Positions 55,051-64,000 of a stretch of DNA of 64,000 nucleotides are shown here, piece after piece. The stretch lies in contig CM032661.1 in the NCBI GenBank assembly GCA_019095985.1, positions 5,608,227-5,672,226 of the forward strand, in the 5' to 3' direction. How positions within the stretch are numbered: position 1 is the stretch's first letter; every line of letters starts with the position of its first letter. The translations under genes and the position numbers were made by a program. The stretch comes from Streblospio benedicti (taxonomy: Eukaryota; Annelida; Polychaeta; Spionida; Spionidae). The notes below the pieces were generated by a model. The model was not told the origin of the DNA. It did no database searches and worked only from the letters and a program-made list of their open reading frames with translations.

Positions 55051-55422
55051 TGAAACCCACCCTATGCACTCCACTCAAGTGGTGTCAATCAATAGGTGGA
55101 GTGAAAGAGACATAGAGGCTAATAACTTTTTGATAATATAGGGGTTGTACTAAATGGAATTGAGATAGATTAGTACTGATACAGTGAATCTCTATTAAGA
55201 CTCAGTAGTGGTGTACTTGAAGTTCAGTGTTGAAAGGTCCCATCATTTGTTTTTAGGGACATTCCATATGAAATACACAGGAATGAGTGCTCACAAGGAA
55301 AGTTGTAATTATGATCTTGGTGCTGTAGTATCAATTATCTCATTTTGCAACATTTTTTGAAGCAAATATTTGCAGCAATGCATGAATCACAACTCATAAG
55401 GGTATCAACAGAGGGATGAGAA

Positions 55423-55521
55423 AGTGAAATAGCCAACCACTTCTCTCGACCAATGGGAGACTGGCTTTGATAATGAGGTCACTTGCTCCCATCAGGTAAT
55501 TTCTGATGTAAGAAGTGTTTC
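55423..55521. other. spacer between the duplicated units
   Basis: 99 bp not found at the other boundaries. TCTCGACCAATGGGAGACTGG is the only notable string. It separates copy 1 from copy 2. Confidence 0.5.
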
Positions 55522-57777
55522 AACTGCCGCACGCGTCATTAACCCCGACTCGGCTCCACAAACTAATTAGCCCCGTCTCTCGGCCGTCAGGCGCCTTCCC
55601 CGCCCGGTAATAGACCCGTCCCAAGGCCACGGTAATCACACATCGCCAGGGCCGTGAATCACACGAGACGTCCTCGTGCGGTGAAAGAAGCCTTTAAGGC
55701 TGGGTATCAGTGGTCACTGTAGAGAAATCCATGGATTGAGACCACCTCTTCAATAAGAGCATGTCTCACTGTCCAAACCCTCATAAAAAAGACCAACATG
55801 AATTATGAGACCAGCCATAAAGAATTCTCTTACAAGACACCCTCTTTTTGGTCTTATCAGTTCGGGAGCCAACCAGTGAAAAGAATTTAAGTTAGTTGCT
55901 CAATATTTTAGACCTTTCCCCCACATTCCACCTCCTTTAAATCCCACATCGCTCCTTTTCATAAGACCCCACCCCCACATTTCGCACGCCCCCACACACC
56001 CATCCTTCCTTATAACCCACCGCACACCATACTTCCTTAAAATCCCTTTCCTTAAATCAGACTAGAATTACCCTGACTTTTAAATCCTACATCTCCATCT
56101 TCCCCTACATCTCTATTCCCCCACATCCCACTTCCTTATAAACTCCCCCCTTTTACAACAACCCCATTTTACGACATCGCCGTCACACTACCGCTTTACG
56201 GCATTGACGCCGCCATTTGCATTTGTGTGGACACGTGTCGTGCAGTATCGCTTGTACGTCTAAATGAGGTCCGGACAGTCAGGGCCGGGGGGGGGGTGTG
56301 TCCTCCTCCGTGGGGCCTGGACAGCTGTTTGTCTGTTGGAGATAAGCTCTGTGAATTAGGTGACTAATGCCGGCAGTCCGTGGTGGAGATGGAGTGGGTT
56401 TAGTGACATTGGCTGAGCATTCTGGTCAATGGTAGTTTTGTGTGTGTGAATTATTGATTGAAACTTATTCATAAATATCTAATATAGGCTACTGCATATT
56501 ATAACTCTCTACTGTACTGCATATTATGTGGGCACGTGTGTTTGGTGGCATTTGGTGGCCATTATATTTACAGAATCTTTCAATTTGAAAAGAAATATTC
56601 ACATCCACGCTACCCATTACACAACAGAACCTCCAATTGAGACCACCTCTCTATTGAGATCACCACCATAACAAGACAATCTTTGACATGGCCATGAACC
56701 TCCATAAACAGATCATCATTGCCCTCCATCGGGAATAAGATCTTATTTCTGCCTCTATGAAGAGACCACCTCTCTACTAATTCTACCTTCAGACTAAACA
56801 GAGCATTATTATTGACAGTTTAAACTACCCATTTAACCACAACTGCACCTTTAACTTCCTGTTTCCAAACAGCCCACCGTCCAGTGGCTTAAAACTCCCT
56901 CAAACCACCATCATTGATTGCCCCCGGGCCATCAAGCCCCCCAACCCCCCACCCCCAACACCCCTCCCCCACCCATCCCGGCAGCAGCTTGACTGCTCAA
57001 TACGGCTTAAGTCGCGAGGCCTCATAATCCGGGCGGCGGCTGGTGATTGAATCGGCCGCTGGGTGTCGCTGCTGTCAGCCTGTGTCTGTGGAGCTTAAGA
57101 TGCTCTCTCCACTGCCGTGGCTTTCAGGCTGAATTGGGTGTTGCCATTTAATGACTTTTGCTTTGGCTCAATGAAAAACTGGTAGCAACGTGTTTGTAGT
57201 TTGTTTGTACGGGAGAGAAGCCAAATTAGACCACCTTTATATTGAGACCACCTGTGTAGTGAAAGCATTTTTGTTGGTTCTAAGCCTTTGTAAAGAGACC
57301 ACCATTATATTCAGACCACCTCTAGAATAGGACCTCTTGGAATCAGCCCTTTGGTGGTGTCAACAGAGAGGTGCTACTCTACAATGTTGTTTTTGAGCTT
57401 AAGATTCTCTTTCCACTGCTACGGCTTTCATTCTGAATTGGGTGTTGCCATTTAATGACTTTTGCTTTGGCTCAATGAAACTGACGTGTTCAGAGATGTC
57501 TCTGGTTTGTTTCTCTTGTTTGCATGGTTTGGTAGTTTGTGTTTGTGTTCATTTTGAGTTGGAAGAGGTGACTTAAATTAGAACCTCTCTGTTAAGACCA
57601 CCAAACTCTTAATGGAGAAGTGATCTTTTTATAGGAAGATTCATCGTGGTCTTTGTGTTTACAGATTCAGGGCAGTGAGAAATGCCCTTATTATAGAAGT
57701 GGTCTCAATAAAAAGGTGGTCTTCTTAAATGACAAGTCTTGCTTTAGAATTGCCCCCCCCCTCTTCCCCGAGGCAGT
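55522..57777 (+). repeat. segmental duplication, copy 2, left segment
   Basis: Colinear with 45680-48102. Islands at 55525-55682, 56160-56290 and 56930-57080 correspond to those of copy 1. Differences are concentrated in homopolymers, C-rich tracts and MITE parts. Confidence 0.85.
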
Positions 57778-57898
57778 GAGAAATGCTCTTACTATAAATA
57801 TATATGGTCATCTTAAATGACAGGTATTTCTTTAGCAATTGCACCTTATTACTGCAGTGCCCCCCCCCCCCGCACACACTAACTACTTGTCACAACAC

Positions 57899-58020
57899 CA
57901 TTCCGTGACGTCACACACAATTACAGGCGTGGCTCTGTGACGTCATCACGCGATGGGCAGTAAAGTGACCACTTGGGCGATAATACCACGATTAGTGCGT
58001 GCTGTGAATGGCACTTGCGT
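57899..58020. promoter_or_regulatory. paired CRE sites with GGCGATAAT
   Basis: Two perfect TGACGTCA palindromes at 57906-57913 and 57938-57945, 32 bp apart (about three helical turns), then GGGCGATAATACCACGATTA and GGCACTTGCGTG. TGACGTCA is the CREB/ATF consensus. The cluster lies in DNA that copy 1 lacks. Confidence 0.42.
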
Positions 58021-58033
58021 GTGTTGATGAGGT

Positions 58034-58212
58034 CAGTAGAACCTCTCTATAAAGACCACCTTAGGGTTTGACCTCGAATGGTCTCATTATGAAGGTGGTC
58101 TTATTATGGAGGATTGTTTGTTTACAAAGAGGTCTGGGACCGTGGACATTGGTTTTATTATTATAGAGGTAGTCTTTTTGTGGGGGTGGTTTGAATTGGA
58201 GGTCCTGTTGTA
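58034..58212 (-). mobile_element. Tc1/mariner-like MITE
   Basis: GTCAGTAGAACCTCTCTATA at left, TTGGAGGTCCTGTTGTA at right, 179 bp. GAATGGTCTCATTATGAAGG, AAAGAGGTCTGGGACCG and ATTATAGAGGTAGTC inside. Confidence 0.66.
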
Positions 58213-58236
58213 TTGAATGGCACTTTCTGCTAGTGA

Positions 58237-58400
58237 TGACCAAAATCTCTCTATATAGACCACTTTAGGGTGTGGCTCCTTGTGGTCTCAAAAGTGGTGG
58301 TCGCTTTAATGAGGTGCAGGTTTGAAACTGTGAGAAATGGCTTTATCATAGAAGTGGTCTCTTATAGAGATGCCTGCCCTTAGTAGGAGGTTGTACTGTA
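58237..58400 (-). mobile_element. MITE spanning duplication boundary
   Basis: ACCAAAATCTCTCTATATAG at left and AGTAGGAGGTTGTACTGTA at right. The right 18 bp are shared with copy 1 (53525-53542), so copy 1 retains only this end of the MITE next to the retroelement. Confidence 0.62.
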
Positions 58401-60302
58401 TTCAATGGTACGGCCTCCATTGATAAGTCTGGTAGCACCTCTCTGCAAACACCACCTTATTGTGTGGCATATATTGACCTGATTATAGATACTATGGATG
58501 CGCATGTTGGTCTCCTGATGGAGGTAGGAGATAGAAGTGGTCTGGCTTTATTATAGAAGTGGTGAATTCGTAGAAAGGTAGTCTCCATTGAAGGTTGTGC
58601 TGTATCGGTGAGGTGGGCAAAGTGGAGTGAAGCGGGGTCATTGGGAGCACGTCTTTTGTGAACCAGCAGTTAAGGACTTGATGACTTGTGGATAGTAGGC
58701 AAGTGTGTATTGGTGATTCTTGTCAAAATTGCAATTAGGGGGCTACCTCCAACACTATTAATTGTATTTGTAACAAATGTTTTCAGTATGACGACTGAAA
58801 GTTTCATACAAATCGGACACGTATTTCTTACAGTTATAACCCATATAGTCCAATATCCCACTGTAACCATCATTCATTTCATTTCTCCACAGTAGACTAC
58901 ATTTTCAAATTCAAATGTGCAGTTATTGCTCAATGTATTAATACAAAGGTTCTACTCTAGCTATGCCTCGTATTCCTTTTTGGAAGAACAAGCTCGCGAC
59001 TTCACCAATGTCTAAGTATTCAAACCTGTCTACCACCATCCACCTCAATACAAGTCACAGAAAAAACTAAAGTACATTAAACCACTGATAATAAGATCAT
59101 TTTTTCAAATGACAAGACTTCATTTATAAAGAGACCAACCTCCAACCAAAGGTGTTCTTAACACAGAGGTTCTACTCTTTATATAGTTGTTCTTGATTTT
59201 TGAACCACTTCACTTGCACAATGTCTACTCCAAACTCCTCGTCCACTTCAATACCAGCAGCCACAGAAGAACAGCAGCATTTGAGCTGACTATTGGTTTG
59301 GAATTGGAGTAATTGGTAAGCACCCTCTCGGGGCCGCACGTAATTACAGACGAGATGGCGAGACACGCCAGAGGGGGGCTGAGTGAGTGAGCGACTCGGC
59401 TCATCTGTTCTGCTGGACTTGGGGGTGAGTGTGGATAGGTCAGGTTACTATAGACCCTTTCCATCAAGGTTCAGGACCACCCTGTGGACTGCTCTAAAGT
59501 GGCCTCAATAGAGAGGTGGTCTCTTTAGACAAGGCTGAGTAACAGCCTTTCCTACATGAGTAACTCAGCTCAGCTGTTCTGCTGGACGCGGGGGTGAGAG
59601 TGGATCGGCTACTTACTATGGGGGCTCTCTATCAGGACTGCTAACAAGTGGTCTCAATAGAGAGGTGGTCTCTTTAGACAGGGCTGAGTAACAGCCTTTC
59701 CTACATGAGCGACTTCACTCATCTGTTCTGGACTTGGGGTGTGAGTTTATACAACAGACACTCTCTATCTGGATTAACCTATGGCCTCAAGTGGTCTCAT
59801 TGTGAGGTGGTGTCAATATATAGAGGCTCATTTTGTCACTTTATTAAGGTTTGGGACTGTGAAATGGTCTTATCATAGAGTTGGTCTCAATAAATGGGGT
59901 GATTTTAAATGGAGGTTCTGCTGTACTATCACGACCACCCTATGCACTCCACTCAAGTGGTGTCAATAGGTGGGTGAAAGGACATGTAGAGCTAATACTT
60001 GATGATATAGGGGTTATACTAAATGCGGAATTGAGATAGACTACTTAGTACTGGTACAGTAGAACCTCTCTATTAAGACAAGTGAGTGGTGTACTTGAAG
60101 TTCGATGTTGAAAGGCCGTATTTGGTTTCAGGACATTCCATATAGATCTTTAGAGTAGTGCTCACAGAAGGTTGTAATTGTGCCAGTGTGATGTTGATGC
60201 TGTAGTATCTTTCATATATATTTTACTGCAAATATTTCTTGAAAGCTAATATTGCAACAATGCATGAATCACAACTCACAAGGTATCAGCAGAAGATGAG
60301 AA
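58383..60302 (+). repeat. segmental duplication, copy 2, right segment
   Basis: Colinear with 53525-55422: the TATTGACCTGATTATAGATA block, MITE pieces, the ATTGGTGATTCTTGTC block, the ACTCGGCTCATCTG array (59390-59740), a MITE (59785-59930), and a MITE left end TACAGTAGAACCTCTCTATT at 60056. Similarity ends near AGCAGAAGATGAGAAA. Confidence 0.85.
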
Positions 60303-60790
60303 ATACCATAACTGCTGTCTCAATCAGGCCTTCCCAGGGAGGTGATCACTCCATCATACAACATAATAGGGACGCCTCAGTGATGGGGATACTTTCCCTT
60401 CTCCACCAGTATCCCTGCTAGACAGGTTTTCTTGCACATTGCTACAATTCTAAATGAGTTAGAAAAGTATATTGCTAACACGGGATAAATCACACACACT
60501 AATATACGCGAGGACTAAACAAGTGTCACCATTATTGAGGTGTCCCTGGTATGAGTTCTACAGTATAATGTTACAATAACAATTTTAGACAACTACATTA
60601 CTTAGATTACTTTATGGAATGAATCACACACACAACTCATACTAATGTAAGAGAGGAGAGCCTGGGACCTTAACTGCTGTATCTGCCAATCAGGAGTGTC
60701 CCCTGGGAGGATGGGGATTGTGGGGCTGATGCCTTCATCATCACTGCCCCGTATGCAGCCACCGCTTATATGTCATTGTCTTTGGGAGGT
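60303..60790. other. intergenic DNA, weak internal repeat
   Basis: TAACTGCTGTCTCAATCAGG (60309) is echoed as TAACTGCTGTATCTGCCAAT (60673), each followed by CC.(G)GGGAGG. AATCACACACAC occurs at 60487 and 60625. Possible old duplication of about 365 bp. Confidence 0.35.
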
Positions 60791-60792
60791 AT

Positions 60793-60960
60793 ACTGTAGA
60801 ATCTCTCTATTGAGGCTGCATGAGGATGGGGGACTGGCCTCAAGTGGTCTCAATAGAGAGGTGCGGGTTCATGTTGGTCTGTTTATATAGGGCTTATGAT
60901 GGTCTTACTGTAGAGGTAGTCTCTTTATGTAGATGGTGTGAATAGGAGCGTCTACTGTAT
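60793..60960 (-). mobile_element. Tc1/mariner-like MITE
   Basis: ATACTGTAGAATCTCTCTATT at left, GGAGCGTCTACTGTATG at right. CAAGTGGTCTCAATAGAGAGG and GGTCTTACTGTAGAGGTAG inside. Reverse form, 168 bp. Confidence 0.68.
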
Positions 60961-61050
60961 GTACGGCTCAAAGGAGTCAAAGATCCTTTTTACTCTATGC
61001 TTTAAGACAGGCATTGTGTCTGTTATATAATAGTGCACCATTGTGGTCCC

Positions 61051-61135
61051 AGCAGATCCAGGTTTTTAGAAAAGAGGGGGGCGTGTCATACATCGGATTT
61101 CATTGGTTTTGTATGCTCCAAAGCTTAGAGAAGTG
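61051..61135 (+). mobile_element. GATCCAGG-family element, partial
   Basis: AGCAGATCCAGGTTTTTAGA, GAGGGGGGCGTGTC, CGGATTTCATTGGTTTTGTA and TGCTCCAAAGC. Confidence 0.52.
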
Positions 61136-61256
61136 TAAAAAGCACAAATTAAAATGTCATTTACAGAAGAAAAAGACTTGTTATATGTGTCTGATTATTT
61201 CTTCACTTAACATTTGCACCAGCTCATCTAGCCCTCATCTAGCGTCACATCACTGG

Positions 61257-61420
61257 AAGATCCAGGATTTTGGAAAAAGGGGGCTTGGGGGCTTTAAGAG
61301 ATCTGATGGGCTTTGAACATGAAATTGATGACGAACATGCCAAAAACCCCGTGAGAATGAAATAATTTGTTAGGAAGAGCGGGTAGGCGCCCTGCCCATC
61401 CACACCCATGGATCTGCCTA
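61257..61420 (+). mobile_element. GATCCAGG-family element, best copy
   Basis: AAGATCCAGGATTTTGG at left and CCATGGATCTGCCTATG at right, so AGATCCA and TGGATCT form short terminal inverted repeats. Inside are a GGGGGC run, GAGATCTGATGGGC and CGAACATGCC. About 164 bp and without coding capacity: a small non-autonomous DNA element, family not identified. Confidence 0.55.
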
Positions 61421-61596
61421 TGACTAACATCCTTCCACCACATCATCATAAGGCCACAAGCAGCTGTTAATTGTACCCCTTCCCACCCTCCAGTGAGCCC
61501 CACAACCCATTACATCTAGTGCGGGGTTTGGGGGAAATGAGGCTCCATGTCCAACACCACCATACGACCGTCAGGGGAAGATTTGACCGGGATAAC

Positions 61597-61776
61597 ACAG
61601 TGAAACCTCTCTATTAAGACCAGTTCCCTTTTTAAGAGCACCTCTGTGATAAGACCATTTCCTATCAGTCCTAATCCTTCATATAGAGACCAACATGAAC
61701 CTCCATAAAGAGACCACCTCTCTATTGAGACCACTTGAGGTCAGACACTGGGTGGTCTGATAGAGAGGCTCTGATG
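61597..61776 (+). mobile_element. Tc1/mariner-like MITE, forward form
   Basis: ACAGTGAAACCTCTCTATTA at left, GATAGAGAGGCTCTGATGTG at right, 180 bp. CACCTCTGTGATAAGACC, CCTAATCCTTCATATAGAG and GAGACCACCTCTCTATTGAG inside. Confidence 0.68.
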
Positions 61777-62102
61777 TGAGCGGATCTGGATTTGGCCTGG
61801 ATCAAATCCTGCTGTAGCTGGGGTCGTGTCATGGAGGTTTGATTGCGGAAGTGGATCGGTTATGGTGCATTATGGGGGATCAGTGTTAAGTCCATCGTTT
61901 GGTTATTATGACTGCAAATTGGAGTCCAGAAGGGACAGTTGAAAATGGCTACATTTGTATTGGGATTTTTTTAGGTTCTTGAAGTGATAGGAATTAATGG
62001 GTTGTCTCCACACGTATAGAATGTATTTGAGTGAAATTTTATTAGTGTACTTATCAAACTCTTCTTTAAAGTCTTTGACATTTTCATAAAAATAGGACAG
62101 AT
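61777..62102. other. single-copy intergenic DNA
   Basis: No gene or repeat recognised. Confidence 0.35.
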
Positions 62103-62261
62103 ATTTAAAGAAAATACACCACCCACACCCCCCACAGTTAGTCATGATTTTACTTAATGGGTGTATGGAAAACTATAGGTGTATTTCCTATAGTTTTCCA
62201 TACATCCCTAAAGTAAAATCGTGACTAAATGTGGGGGGGGGGCGTGGGTATCTTTTTAATC
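62103..62261. repeat. long perfect-loop hairpin, about 60-80-bp arms
   Basis: The left arm (62120-62179) and right arm (62187-62248) are reverse complements with few mismatches around a 7-bp loop: GGGTGTATGGAAAACTATAGG against CCTATAGTTTTCCATACATCC, and GTTAGTCATGATTTTACTT against AAGTAAAATCGTGACTAA. Pairing continues more weakly out to about 62103 and 62261. It could be a palindromic MITE or a hairpin-RNA source. Confidence 0.8.
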
Positions 62262-62586
62262 TTTATGAACCTTTCTCAGATGTCAAAGGAGCAGGTTTCT
62301 AGAGGTATACTTCGCAAAATCCCATATCCCTCGGTTCTTTTTTGGCCATTTTCCCCACCACCCACAATGTTTCAGCCATTTCCTTTATCTCACATCCTCA
62401 AAATTCCAAATCCCTCTTTTCAGCCTTTTCCCCACACCCCTCTTCCTTACACACCCCACGTCCAGGGTTTCCCCTGTACTGAATGAGCCTCCATTAGCAC
62501 ATTACCATATCACATTTGCTGGTTTGCTGCTGAGGGGACTTGCTGGGATTTGTAACACCAATAATCAAAACATGATTACTCACCAA
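62262..62586. other. intergenic DNA
   Basis: Pyrimidine-rich; CCCCACCACCC and CCCCACACCCC strings around TTTCAGCC(A/T)TTTCC repeats (62371, 62421). No gene. Confidence 0.33.
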
Positions 62587-62766
62587 TACAGTACAGCCTC
62601 TCTATCAAGACCACCCAGGAACTGACCTCAAATGGTCTCTATAGAGAGGTGGCGTCTTTAAGGCTTTATACGGCTTCATACTGCTTTGTTGGCGCAGCAA
62701 AAATTGTCTTCCTATATAGGTGGTCTCAAGTAAGAGGTCGTCTCAATGATTGGGGGTTGCATGGTA
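62587..62766 (-). mobile_element. Tc1/mariner-like MITE
   Basis: ATACAGTACAGCCTCTCTAT at left, TGGGGGTTGCATGGTAC at right. TCAAATGGTCTCTATAGAGAGG and TCCTATATAGGTGGTCTC inside. TTTGCTG...GAGGGGACTTG(C/G)TGGGATTTGTAA occurs on both sides (62517-62555 and 62775-62807), so the flank is duplicated around it. Confidence 0.63.
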
Positions 62767-63493
62767 CTACAGTTGGTGCTGTGAGGGGACTTGGTGGGAT
62801 TTGTAAGTCCAATAACTACACCATGATGATGGAGCAATACATACAACTGGCTTAGTGTTATAGGGCAATACTCAAGAGCACAGTTCTGTTTATTACTTGC
62901 TCTGAGGGCAGCTCCTGGTTTGGTATCATCGTGCATAATCGTCATGTATTTTTTTCACTGACAGATGCAGGTTTTTGGAAGGGTGAAATGATCTCATGGG
63001 TTTCATCTTTTGTTAGCTCCAATGATGGCAGACATGCAAAATAATATAAAAATTAAATATTTTGATGGTATAAGGGAGTTCCGAGCCTCCAACACACTCC
63101 TCCCACCCGCCACTCATAGAAATCGAATTTGAGTCAGTGAAATTGTATGAAACTTTGTCAAATGTTGACTGCAACAATGTATCAGAATTTGTGAGCATCA
63201 AACATTCTGTCATGAAAAATATGTATCCCTTACAATCCCTAGACATGCAGCAAGGGAAAACTCCACTTGAATAGAATGCAACACAGTCTACTGGTGATGC
63301 CATCGTCAAAATATATACTTTTAATTTAACTACTAGTGTCTGCAGCGAATCAAATCAAAACATCGTAACTTGAAAAAAAGAGTAGGTATACTGGTTTTCA
63401 TGTCTTAAAATCATCATAATTGGGGATTCCCCAAGTCACCTGTTCATTAAGTTAAACTTCCATCAAATGGGTAGGCAAGGACAACATTATGTG
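62767..63493. other. intergenic DNA with GATCCAGG-family piece
   Basis: 62961-63060 holds ACAGATGCAGGTTTTTGGAA, GATCTCATGGGTTTCATC and GGCAGACATGCAAAATAAT, a partial GATCCAGG-family copy. The rest is single-copy AT-rich DNA. Confidence 0.4.
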
Positions 63494-63520
63494 ACAGCCT
63501 AACCTTTGGTTGGATCCATG
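63490..63520 (+). repeat. CCTTTGGTTGG single module
   Basis: GTGACAGCCTAACCTTTGG then TTGGATCCATGAA matches one unit of 36897-36974. Confidence 0.5.
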
Positions 63521-63611
63521 AATACAACATGTCGTACCACAAACTCCCATTGGACCAGAAATATCCATAAAAAAACAACAAAAAAACAACAACAACAAAA
63601 GCAAAAACTCT

Positions 63612-63790
63612 GGCTGCTGCGGGGCCGACTCGATTTGATCGGCGATTGCGCATTCGCGTCACGCCGGCTGAGTGCCGGTGATCAATAAAGCGCACAATGG
63701 CGCGCGCCGGTGATTACCGGCCCATGATTCATGGGGCTTTGTCGCCGCCGCCGCCGCCGCCGCCACAATGTCAGCCCTGCCAAGGTGCTG
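63612..63790. promoter_or_regulatory. GC island with GCCGGTGATTACCGGC
   Basis: GGCGATTGCGCATTCGCG, GTGCCGGTGATCAATAAAG, CGCGCCGGTGATTACCGGCC, ATGATTCATGGGGC, then (GCC)7 at about 63742-63763. GCCGGTGAT occurs twice 38 bp apart, and CCGGTGATTACCGG is a near-palindrome around a GATTA core. Confidence 0.48.
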
Positions 63791-63823
63791 CCAAGGCAAC
63801 TGGAGTGTGGATGCAGTGGAATA

Positions 63824-63998
63824 GAACCCCCCATTGAGAGCACCTCCATAATACGACCACCTCTGTAATAAGACCATTTTTTGCGGTCCCAAGCCTTCAT
63901 AAAGCTACCATCATGAATCACTGTGTAAAGATCACCTCTCTATTGAGACCACTTGAGGCTATAACCTGTGTTGTCGTGATAGAGAGGTTGCACTGTAG
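63824..63998 (+). mobile_element. Tc1/mariner-like MITE at window edge
   Basis: GTGGAATAGAACCCCCCATT at left, GATAGAGAGGTTGCACTGTAG at right. ACCTCTGTAATAAGACC, CAAGCCTTCATAAAGCTACC and ACCTCTCTATTGAGACC inside. Forward form, apparently complete. Confidence 0.68.
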
Positions 63999-64000
63999 AC

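Larger units (their letters stand above)
53525..55422 (+). repeat. segmental duplication, copy 1, right segment
   Basis: Colinear with 58383-60302. Contains MITE pieces (53620-53760, 54185-54305), a three-unit array of about 150-165 bp at 54520-54900, a MITE at 54905-55050 and a MITE left end near 55178. GGGGCCGCAC...ATTACAG...GGCGA (54467-54495) is a small CpG patch. Similarity stops at TCAACAGAGGGATGAGAAA. Confidence 0.85.
57778..58382. other. 605-bp segment present only in copy 2
   Basis: This occupies the site where copy 1 has the retroelement. It holds paired TGACGTCA sites, GGGCGATAATACCACGATTA, and two MITEs. Either copy 1 lost it when or after the element inserted, or copy 2 gained it. 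Confidence 0.6.

Overview
This looks like a gene-poor stretch of an animal nuclear genome, probably a marine invertebrate (deuterostome or lophotrochozoan; I cannot name the species). The reasons are long dinucleotide microsatellites, many small terminal-inverted-repeat (TIR) transposons, tRNA-derived SINE-like pieces, CpG that is not globally depleted, and very high local polymorphism or duplication. I found no protein-coding exon, rRNA gene, intact tRNA gene or CRISPR array that I can defend. The open frames present (all under 230 codons) run through microsatellites, GC-rich islands or repeats and match no family I recognise.

Layout. 1-14.3 kb is mostly single-copy AT-rich DNA with GC-rich islands near 0.1, 8.3 and 12.0 kb and a few repeats. 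14.3-16.1 kb is a diverged tandem array whose units carry phased TTCTAGC blocks resembling heat-shock elements; it runs into a GC island. 16.3-45.6 kb alternates single-copy DNA, GC islands (22.0, 29.3, 30.3, 36.4, 38.3, 40.5, 42.8 and 43.6 kb), four-base to 300-bp tandem duplications, and about twenty copies of one short element. 45.68-60.30 kb is a near-tandem duplication of a roughly 5-kb unit. The first copy is split by a 5.4-kb insertion whose repeats lie in the order A1...B1-A2-B2, the arrangement of split-direct-repeat tyrosine-recombinase retroelements (Ngaro/PAT type, DIRS order). 60.3-64 kb returns to repeats plus one more GC island.

The dominant repeat is a quasi-palindromic Tc1/mariner-like MITE of about 180-300 bp. 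It starts near CAGTAGAACCTC, ends near GAGGTTCTACTG, is flanked by TA, and carries internal copies of a GAGACCACCTCTCTATTGAG-like module. About forty full or partial copies make up roughly a tenth of the window. Smaller families are an AGATCCAGG...TGGATCTGCC element, a SINE-like family with a B-box, a CCTTTGGTTGG double module, and a CACCAGGT/CAATTGATCATT repeat.

The most biologically suggestive pattern is the set of GC-rich islands. Nearly all contain several TAAT/ATTA or GATTA/TAATC cores (homeodomain-type) set in GC-rich sequence. ATTATCGCC recurs in several, more often than chance predicts. Where the duplication gives two copies, island cores look more conserved than their flanks. Together with the lack of genes, this suggests a regulatory landscape around a developmental gene outside the window; that is inference and no target gene is visible here. 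Two sharp motif arrays also stand out: a 30-bp tandem pair at 32.7 kb combining nuclear-receptor half-sites with CACGTG, and five exact-length 12-bp GCCATCTTG-type repeats at 42.4 kb.
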